A stretch of DNA of 47,530 nucleotides from Planctomycetota bacterium (GTDB lineage: Bacteria; Planctomycetota; MHYJ01; JACPRB01): contig JACQVR010000077.1 of NCBI GenBank assembly GCA_016209705.1, positions 1 to 47,530 on the forward strand, read 5' to 3'. Position 1 is the stretch's first letter. Each line of letters starts with the position of its first letter. This document shows positions 42,172 through 47,530 of the stretch, in pieces. Made by a program: the position numbers and the translations under genes. The notes under the pieces are model-generated. The model saw nothing but the letters and a program-made list of their open reading frames with translations, searched no databases and had not been told where the DNA came from.

Positions 42172-44919
42172 ATGCCTTTGATTAATCTTCCCCGCAGAGG
42201 GGAAACGGGAACCGCCTTCGGGAGAGGGGCTTTCGTGTCCGATCTGGTCGTTCTTCCTTCCGGCCACCTTGCGCTTGCCGAAACGGACCGCGTCGAGGGG
42301 AACGGCGTGCCGGAGGCGGCGCTCGCCGCGTTTCGACGAAGCCCTGCCGACGGACTCCTACACCTCGCGCTCTCGCGCTCCGAAGCGACGATCCCGACAA
42401 CCTTCACCTACTGGCGCCGATTCGGCGAACGCTACCTGACCGAACTCTGCCGGACGCCGGAGCCGGCCGAGGATCTCAAGAACCCGCTTCCGGCGCCCGA
42501 TGAGGACCTGGCGGAGTTCGCGAACGGGCGTCCGCCGATGCGCGGCGGCGAATACGTTCAACTCGATACGCTTCAACGACTGTGGACGGAACTCGATTCC
42601 CACGTCCGCGCCCAAGTCGCCGCCTGCCCGGGCGGGCTTTCGGCGTGGCTGCGCGAGCGAAGCCCGCTCTGGCATCGCGTGGGCCGCGTCTCGTTTCACC
42701 TCGCGGAGAACAAGCTCGATTCGGAATTTCCCTTCGCGTTCCTCGCTACCTACGCGCCCAAGCTGGTAGACGGCCGCCGCGTCCAGTACCAACCCCTGGG
42801 CAAGGCGCTCGAAGAATTCGCCGGGATGCAAAACAAGCGCGCCCTCGCGAATCTTCTCACCCCGGTCCAGCGCGCCGCCGAGCGCTGCGCCTGGGTCAAG
42901 GATCTCATCGAGTCGGCCGAAGTTTTTCATCCGCTCCGCTGGACGCCCTGCGAAGCCTACCGGTTCCTCAAGGACGCGCACGTTCTCGAGGAATGCGGGC
43001 TCCTGGTGCGCATGCCGGACTGGTGGACGAAGCGGCCGCCGCGCGTGCACGTCGGCGTCACCATCGGCGACAAGAAACAAGCGCGCTTCAACGCCCAGTC
43101 GATGCTCGATTTCAAAGTAGGGTTCGCCTTGGACGGCGAACGGCTTTCGCAAGAAGAAGCCGCTCAGGTTCTCGCTTCCAGCGAAGGCCTCGTCTTCCTC
43201 AAGGGCCGCTGGGTCGAGATCGATCGCGAAAAGCTCCAGAGCGCGCTCGATCATTGGAAGCGGGTCGAGCGGCAGATAGGAACGGACGGCGTCTCCTTCA
43301 TCGAAGGGATGCGGCTCCTGGCGGGAGCGTCATTCGATCCCGGCGCGTCGAGCCCCGCCGACGGCAACGGCGCGGCGTGGTCCGAGGTGCATGCCGGCGC
43401 GTGGCTGGAGGAACGGCTGCGCGAGCTGCGCGCCCCTCAGGCGATCGACGGCCCTTTGGCCCAAGACGAGCTACGCGCGACGCTTCGGCCTTATCAGGAG
43501 ACGGGCCTGCGATGGCTACGCTTCCTGACGCGGCTAGGGCTCGGCGCCTGCCTGGCGGACGACATGGGCCTAGGCAAGACGATCCAGGTCCTCGCGCTCC
43601 TCCTTCTTCTGAAGCGCGAGAAGGCCGCGCCCCATCTGCTCGTGGTGCCCGCGTCGCTTCTGGCCAACTGGAAGTCGGAGCGGGATCGGTTCGCACCGGA
43701 GCTTTCCTTCCGATTCGCTCATCCTTCGCTGGCTTCTGCGGAGGAGCTCCAGAAAGCGGCCGCCGATCCGAGCGCCTACGCGGCGGGCGCCGACGCCGTT
43801 CTGACCACGTACGGGATGCTCGCGCGGTGCGAATGGCTCTTTTCCCTCTCGTGGAACCTCGTCGTGTTGGACGAGGCCCAAGCGATCAAGAATCCGGCGG
43901 CACGCCAGACGCGGACGGTCAAGCGGCTCAACGCCTGCGCGCGGATCGTCCTTACCGGCACGCCGGTCGAAAACCGGCTCACCGATCTCTGGTCGCTCTT
44001 CGATTTTCTCTGTCCGGGACTGCTCGGGCCGGTCAAGACCTTCGGAACCTGGGTCAAACATCTGGAAAAGCGGGAGGGCGAGCCCTACGCGCCGCTGCGC
44101 AAGCTGGTGAGCCCTTACATTCTTCGACGGTTCAAGACGGACAAATCGATCATCGCCGATCTTCCCGAGAAGACGGAGATGCGCGCGTTCTGCCGTTTGA
44201 CGAAGAAACAAGCGGCGCTCTATCAGCGGTCGGTGGAGGAGCTCAAGCACGCGATGGAGGGGGTCGACGGGATCCGGCGGCGGGGCCTCATTCTCGCGTT
44301 CATCCTCCGCTTCAAACAGATCTGCAACCATCCGGCGCAGTGGCTGGCCTCGGGTGGGTACGCGCCGGAGGAGAGCGGCAAATTCCAGCGCCTGCGCGAG
44401 ATCGGCGAAGAGATCGCCGCGCGGCAGGAGAAGGCGCTCATCTTCACCCAGTTCCGGGAGATGACCGAGCCGCTGGCGGAGTTCCTCAGGACCGTCTTCG
44501 GCCGCCCGGGTCTGGTCCTGCACGGACAGATCGCAGTGTCGAAACGGAAAGCGCTCGTGGACGCCTTTCAGCGCGAAGAGGGTCCGCCCTTTTTCGTCCT
44601 CTCACTCAAGGCCGGCGGCACGGGGCTGAACCTCACCGCCGCGCAGCACGTCCTGCACTTCGATCGCTGGTGGAATCCGGCGGTAGAGAACCAGGCGACG
44701 GACCGGGCGTTCCGGATCGGGCAGAAACGGAATGTGGTGGTCCACAAATTCGTCTGCCAGGGGACGATCGAAGAGAAGATCGACGCGCTCATTCAGGAGA
44801 AGACGTCGCTCGCGGGAGAGATTTTGGAAGGGGGAGTCCCCAAATTGATTACGGAGATGGACGATCGGGAGCTTCTGAACCTGGTGAGGCTGGATGCCTC
44901 GACGATTGAGGAGGACTGA
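42172..44919 (+). CDS. SNF2-family DNA-dependent ATPase/helicase
   Basis: A 915-aa bacterial SNF2 protein. Residues ~1-420 are the SNF2-associated region (DUF3670-like: ECGLLVRMPDWWTKRPPRVH). The ATPase core has motif I DDMGLGKTIQVLALLLLL (~463-480), motif II LDEAQAIKN, motif III VLTGTPVENRLTDLWSLFD, motif V LKAGGTGLNLTAAQHVLHFD and motif VI ATDRAFRIGQKRNV. It translocates on duplex DNA; the biological target is unknown. The next gene, 2 nt downstream, is a SWIM zinc-finger protein, a common partner. The ATG at 42172 has no clear ribosome-binding site. Confidence 0.93.
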   Translation: MPLINLPRRGETGTAFGRGAFVSDLVVLPSGHLALAETDRVEGNGVPEAALAAFRRSPADGLLHLALSRSEATIPTTFTYWRRFGERYLTELCRTPEPAEDLKNPLPAPDEDLAEFANGRPPMRGGEYVQLDTLQRLWTELDSHVRAQVAACPGGLSAWLRERSPLWHRVGRVSFHLAENKLDSEFPFAFLATYAPKLVDGRRVQYQPLGKALEEFAGMQNKRALANLLTPVQRAAERCAWVKDLIESAEVFHPLRWTPCEAYRFLKDAHVLEECGLLVRMPDWWTKRPPRVHVGVTIGDKKQARFNAQSMLDFKVGFALDGERLSQEEAAQVLASSEGLVFLKGRWVEIDREKLQSALDHWKRVERQIGTDGVSFIEGMRLLAGASFDPGASSPADGNGAAWSEVHAGAWLEERLRELRAPQAIDGPLAQDELRATLRPYQETGLRWLRFLTRLGLGACLADDMGLGKTIQVLALLLLLKREKAAPHLLVVPASLLANWKSERDRFAPELSFRFAHPSLASAEELQKAAADPSAYAAGADAVLTTYGMLARCEWLFSLSWNLVVLDEAQAIKNPAARQTRTVKRLNACARIVLTGTPVENRLTDLWSLFDFLCPGLLGPVKTFGTWVKHLEKREGEPYAPLRKLVSPYILRRFKTDKSIIADLPEKTEMRAFCRLTKKQAALYQRSVEELKHAMEGVDGIRRRGLILAFILRFKQICNHPAQWLASGGYAPEESGKFQRLREIGEEIAARQEKALIFTQFREMTEPLAEFLRTVFGRPGLVLHGQIAVSKRKALVDAFQREEGPPFFVLSLKAGGTGLNLTAAQHVLHFDRWWNPAVENQATDRAFRIGQKRNVVVHKFVCQGTIEEKIDALIQEKTSLAGEILEGGVPKLITEMDDRELLNLVRLDASTIEED

Positions 44920-44921
44920 GC

Positions 44922-45704
44922 ATGGCATGGAGAGAGGAAGGATGGGGCTGGGGCTGGCGGCCGTATGTTCCGGTGGCGCAGCGGAGGGCGCAAGGTCTGC
45001 GCGAGATGGATCGGTTGCGCAAGAAGGGTGTGAACGTCAAGCCGGTGAAAATCGAGGGTCGGGAGATCGCGCGGACGTTCTGGGGTCGCGCGTGGTGCGA
45101 GCATCTCGAGAAGTTCAGCGACTTCGCCAACCGCCTGCCGCGCGGTCGGACCTATGTGCGCAACGGATCGGTCTGCCATCTCGAGATCCGCGAGCGGCGG
45201 ATCGAGGCCAAGGTGAGCGGATCGGAGCTCTACGACGTCGAGATTTCGATCAAGACGCTCGCGCCGGCGAAGTGGAAGAGCCTGAAGAAGCGCTGCGCCG
45301 GGCGCGTGGGCTCGCTGCTGGAGCTCATCCAGGGGAAGCTGTCCGATCAGGTCATGGCGCTGGTGACCCATCGGAGCGAGGGCGTCTTTCCGCAGCCGAG
45401 GGAGATCTCCCTCGAATGCTCGTGTCCCGACTACGCGGACATGTGCAAGCACGTGGCGGCCGTGCTCTATGGAGTGGGAGCGCGTCTGGATACCAAGCCC
45501 GAGCTGCTCTTTCTGTTGCGGAACGTGGACCCGTCGGAGCTCGTGGGAATGAACGCCGCCCGCGCGATGGTCGCCAAGGCTTCGGGCCGCAAGGGCCGCG
45601 TGCTGGAGGGCGAGGATCTGACCGCGGTCTTCGGGATCGACGTCGCAGGAAGCGGGAATGGCGCCGCAAAATCTCCGGGGCGCAGGAAGCGCGCGGTTCG
45701 ATGA
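44922..45704 (+). CDS. SWIM zinc-finger protein
   Basis: A 260-aa SWIM protein. The zinc motif C-x-C-x6-C-x-H is visible in LECSCPDYADMCKHVAAVLY (~166-185). The N-terminal half includes GREIARTFWGRAWCEHLEKF, typical of SWIM proteins encoded with SNF2 helicases. It probably binds DNA or the helicase; the stop/start spacing is 2 nt, so the two are co-translated. Its C-terminus is basic. The stop overlaps an ATG that opens a decayed frame. Confidence 0.9.
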   Translation: MAWREEGWGWGWRPYVPVAQRRAQGLREMDRLRKKGVNVKPVKIEGREIARTFWGRAWCEHLEKFSDFANRLPRGRTYVRNGSVCHLEIRERRIEAKVSGSELYDVEISIKTLAPAKWKSLKKRCAGRVGSLLELIQGKLSDQVMALVTHRSEGVFPQPREISLECSCPDYADMCKHVAAVLYGVGARLDTKPELLFLLRNVDPSELVGMNAARAMVAKASGRKGRVLEGEDLTAVFGIDVAGSGNGAAKSPGRRKRAVR

Positions 45705-45850
45705 GGGTTCGCCGTTCGCGCGCCAGAAAAGGTTGATTCTGTCTGATCGTCGTCGGCGATGCCGATTTGGGCGACTTGGCCCGCCGGCTTCGAACCGTCG
45801 AAAAACGGTTGCGCCGAACGATCAACCCGACGATCTATCGGACCTATGAG
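45701..45850 (+). pseudogene. Decayed nucleotidyltransferase-like remnant
   Basis: The frame beginning with the ATG at 45701 (overlapping the SWIM stop) is broken by TGA at codon 12 (45734-45736) and then reads LIVVGDADLGDLARRLRTVE followed by KRLRRTINPTIY. This resembles the end of an MNT-type nucleotidyltransferase domain (VVGDxxxxxL ... LGREINPxxY). The N-terminal catalytic half is missing. Readings beyond 45850 (to 46099 in the same frame, YELLERLLLDAIDKNVAHAS) are not recognised; the rest of the stretch to 46070 holds no gene I can support. Confidence 0.45.
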
Positions 45851-46070
45851 CTGCTGGAGAGGCTGCTCCTCGACGCCATCGACAAGAATGTTGCCCACGC
45901 ATCGATCAAGCTCAGAAGCACGTGCTCGGGTACTGAAGCTCGTGTGGCCTTCATCGTCATCTACGCCTCTTGCGTCCTTCACCCTGCACCGCTCCGGGAT
46001 TTCCTTGTTCGTCTCGCGGCCCATGGGATCGTTCGCGCGCGCGGGGTGAAAGACCTTATAGAAGGAGGGC

Positions 46071-46382
46071 ATGAGAGCGGTCCGGCGGAGCCGGGATAAC
46101 GTTTACGAGATCCACTATCACGTGGTGACGCCGGTGAAGTACCGCAAGGCGATTTTCGACAAGCCGGACTGCGAGCAGGCCCTCCATGAGATCGTGAAAG
46201 GGCTCGAAGAGCGGTGCGAGATATGGTTTGAACAGGTGGGGATGGATCGGAACCATGTGCACTGGTTGATAAGCGCGGCGCCCATCGCGAAGGACTACTT
46301 CAACCGCTCGCGAATCCGCGCAGGATGGCGGCGGCAATCGAGAACGCCGTACACGCGCACGGTATGGTCCTCCACTTTGTAA
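46071..46382 (+). pseudogene. Truncated IS200/IS605-type transposase (Y1/HUH, REP-associated style)
   Basis: The ATG at 46071 has AGAAGGAGG right upstream. The N-terminal ~71 residues match TnpA Y1 transposases: NVYEIHYHVVTPVKYRKAIF and the HUH motif in GMDRNHVHWLISAAP. Homology stops at about 46283. The rest of the frame (IAKDYFNRSRIRAG ...) is antisense to the toxin pseudogene. The C-terminal helix with the catalytic Tyr is lost, so it should be inactive. No complete IS ends are visible. Confidence 0.75.
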
Positions 46383-46585
46383 TAGATGGCGAACGGAAAG
46401 CGCCTAGCCAGGAGGCGATGGTACCCGAAGTGCAGGGCATGGATTCCCGCGTAAAGGTGCAGAGACTCGATGTCCGCATACAGGGAGTCCAGGAAGTATT
46501 CGCCAAGGCTCGGAGATCGGCGCTTTTAGAAACGGAAGCCATCGATAAGATCCTGAACCGCCTCCTCAAGGATCTCGATTTTCAT
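46295..46585 (-). pseudogene. RelE/ParE-type toxin interrupted by TAA
   Basis: The frame starts in an ATGA overlap with the antitoxin and would encode 96 residues: KIEILEEAVQDLIDGFRF-stop-KRRSPSLGEYFLDSLYADIE, then HALHFGYHRLLARRFPFAIY and CRRHPARIRERLK. Codon 20 is TAA (46526-46528) where relatives have Tyr (FRFY). All else, including the FPFAIYYKVE strand, matches ParE toxins, so this is a recent single-base nonsense mutation. The toxin is presumably dead. Confidence 0.8.
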
Positions 46586-46800
46586 CGGCTCGCTTTGCGA
46601 ATCCGAACTTTAGCTGCATCCAACGTGAAAAATCGAGCCTTGCCTTTCTTCGCCCGTTTCGCGCGTGAGTTCAAAATACTCTTGTGCCAGGCGGGCGCGG
46701 GAACTTCTTCCGGGGCGCGGCACAGGTCGTCCCAGAGACGTTCGATGGCGGCGAGCTTGAAGGCCGTCGTCATCCTGCTTAGGGGGACGGAGAAGTCCAT
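46582..46800 (-). CDS. Addiction-module antitoxin (TIGR02574-like)
   Basis: A 72-aa antitoxin of the type encoded with ParE/RelE toxins: AFKLAAIERLWDDLCRAPEE followed by VPAPAWHKSILNSRAKRAKK. I take the ATG at 46800; an in-frame ATG nine codons later is also possible. It is intact, while its overlapping toxin partner carries a stop codon. It may persist as an orphan regulator. Confidence 0.75.
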   Translation of the reverse strand: MDFSVPLSRMTTAFKLAAIERLWDDLCRAPEEVPAPAWHKSILNSRAKRAKKGKARFFTLDAAKVRIRKASR

Positions 46801-47079
46801 ATTTGATCCACAAGGAGTTCCATTTCTTCGAATAGCATAACCCTTCGCGTGCCGTACCACAACATCGGAACGTCTTCGTTTTTCAAAAAGATTTTCACCG
46901 TATTTGGACTTGGCTGTTCGATCGCGGGAATCGTCACCATCGAGTTTTCCGGAGGCCGCTTGAAAGGACTTGGCCGCTGCGTGGCCGGCATCGTGATCTC
47001 GGTGATTTCCGGCGTGAAGATTTTTGGACTCGCGTCGTTACCGTGGATCGAAAGAGTTTTAAGGCGCGTATAGAACGAT
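46801..47079. other. Spacer without a confident gene
   Basis: Between the antitoxin and trxB. One minus-strand frame reads PKIFTPEITEITMPATQRPS and VTIPAIEQPSPNTVKIFLKN and another short plus-strand frame is open, but neither has a good start or known family. The two imperfectly duplicated segments around 46910-46945 and 46968-47010 suggest old gene debris. Confidence 0.4.
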
Positions 47080-47530
47080 TCACCCTTCCTGGCTCTCCAG
47101 CCAGCGCTCCGCGTCGATCGCGGCCATGCAGCCCATCCCGGCCGCGGTCACCGCCTGGCGATAGACATGGTCCACGCAGTCCCCGCCCGCGAATATGCCC
47201 TCGACGCTGGTGTACGAGCCGCGCGTCACTTTGATGTAACCCTTCTCGTCCAAGTCGACCTGGCCCCTGAATGGCGCCGTGTTCGGCTCGTGCCCGATCG
47301 CGAGGAAGACGCCGCCGCACTCGAGCGTCGATTCCTTTTTCGTCTCCACGTCCTGAAGCCGCACGCCCGTCACCTTGCCCGCCTTTGCGTCCAGGATCTC
47401 CGCGACCGTCGCGTTCCACACGAAGCCGATCTTGGGATTCTTCAGCGCGCGCTCCTGCATGATCTTCGACGCCCGCAGCGCGTCGCGGCGGTGGACGACG
47501 GTCACGGTGCGGCCGAGGCGCGAGAGGTAG
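47080..47530 (-). CDS. trxB: Thioredoxin-disulfide reductase (partial, N-terminus off window)
   Basis: C-terminal ~150 residues of TrxB. The NADPH-binding end reads RTVTVVHRRDALRASKIMQE, followed by NPKIGFVWNATVAEIL, GGVFLAIGHEPNTAPFRGQV and the second FAD motif IFAGGDCVDHVYRQAVTAAG. The redox CxxC lies beyond the right edge. In this motif Cys and Val (GDCVDHVY) replace the more usual GDVxDxxY. The enzyme reduces thioredoxin with NADPH in the cytosol. Confidence 0.92.
   Translation of the reverse strand, partial: YLSRLGRTVTVVHRRDALRASKIMQERALKNPKIGFVWNATVAEILDAKAGKVTGVRLQDVETKKESTLECGGVFLAIGHEPNTAPFRGQVDLDEKGYIKVTRGSYTSVEGIFAGGDCVDHVYRQAVTAAGMGCMAAIDAERWLESQEG

Noticed and set aside
45734..45736. 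A further selenocysteine TGA in the frame after the SWIM gene
   Set aside because: The TGA precedes a headless nucleotidyltransferase remnant with no conserved Cys there and no intact downstream domain; decay is simpler.
45467..46072. 201-codon minus-strand frame over the SWIM gene end and the debris region
   Set aside because: No start signal or domain, and it runs antisense to the SWIM gene's zinc-binding region.
46849..47073. 74-codon plus-strand frame with hydrophobic repeats
   Set aside because: No ribosome-binding site and no known family; it sits in gene debris with imperfect internal duplication.

Overview
The window is a high-GC bacterial chromosome segment (strong G/C bias at third codon positions, genes tightly packed and often overlapping by 4 nt). 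The genes point to a diderm with a full respiratory Complex I, an MEP isoprenoid enzyme (IspG), envelope enzymes (DUF374 acyltransferase, Kdo/WaaP-like kinase) and tripartite C-terminal sorting. A small zinc-ribbon membrane protein of a kind common in Planctomycetota suggests that phylum or a relative, but I cannot fix the phylum from the sequence alone. TGA is the ordinary stop of many genes here, so this is the standard bacterial code.

Layout. 1-0.9 kb: a partial STAS protein and a 58-aa bacterial histone-fold protein, both minus strand. 1.08-5.45 kb: a moxR / DUF58 / transglutaminase operon. 5.45-7.3 kb: an orphan MshEN-domain protein, a DUF374 acyltransferase and a CoA-binding protein, with divergent promoters set almost on the start codons. 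7.4-21.4 kb: a complete nuo operon on the minus strand (nuoA-B-C-D-EF-G-H-I-J-K-L-M-N) in which nuoE and nuoF are fused. 21.5-25.05 kb: an island of three genes interrupted by in-frame TGA: a radical SAM protein (TGA at a conserved Cys) and two paralogous secreted HMA-domain proteins, each with two TGAs spaced as U-x3-U where the metal-binding cysteines should be. 25.2-28.6 kb: ETF:quinone oxidoreductase with a second, orphan NuoB/NuoD pair. 28.7-41 kb: a PSP1-Rieske fusion, ispG, a DUF84 NTPase, homocysteine methyltransferase/MTHFR, a sorted exoprotein, a tandem rhodanese, a DUF3106/anti-sigma pair, an M16-like protein and mutL. 40.6-45.7 kb (plus strand): a methyltransferase, a WaaP-like kinase, a SNF2 helicase and a SWIM protein. 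45.7-46.8 kb: debris (nucleotidyltransferase remnant, truncated IS200-type transposase, toxin pseudogene with intact antitoxin). The right end is the C-terminal part of thioredoxin reductase.

The strongest candidate for something undescribed is the putative selenoprotein island. The two HMA paralogues keep four TGA codons at homologous positions with coding intact on both sides, and perfect hairpins lie on or just after the TGAs. They sit beside ETF-QO and extra Complex I hydrogenase-module subunits.

Two repeat families also stand out. One is a 31-bp AT-rich palindrome with GTTAC/GTAAC ends, present six times at three loci and always touching gene ends. The other is a set of heptamer-periodic arrays, each built from its own word on one side and mostly the complement of that word on the other, which fill nearly every uncoupled gap of the nuo and nuoBD clusters.
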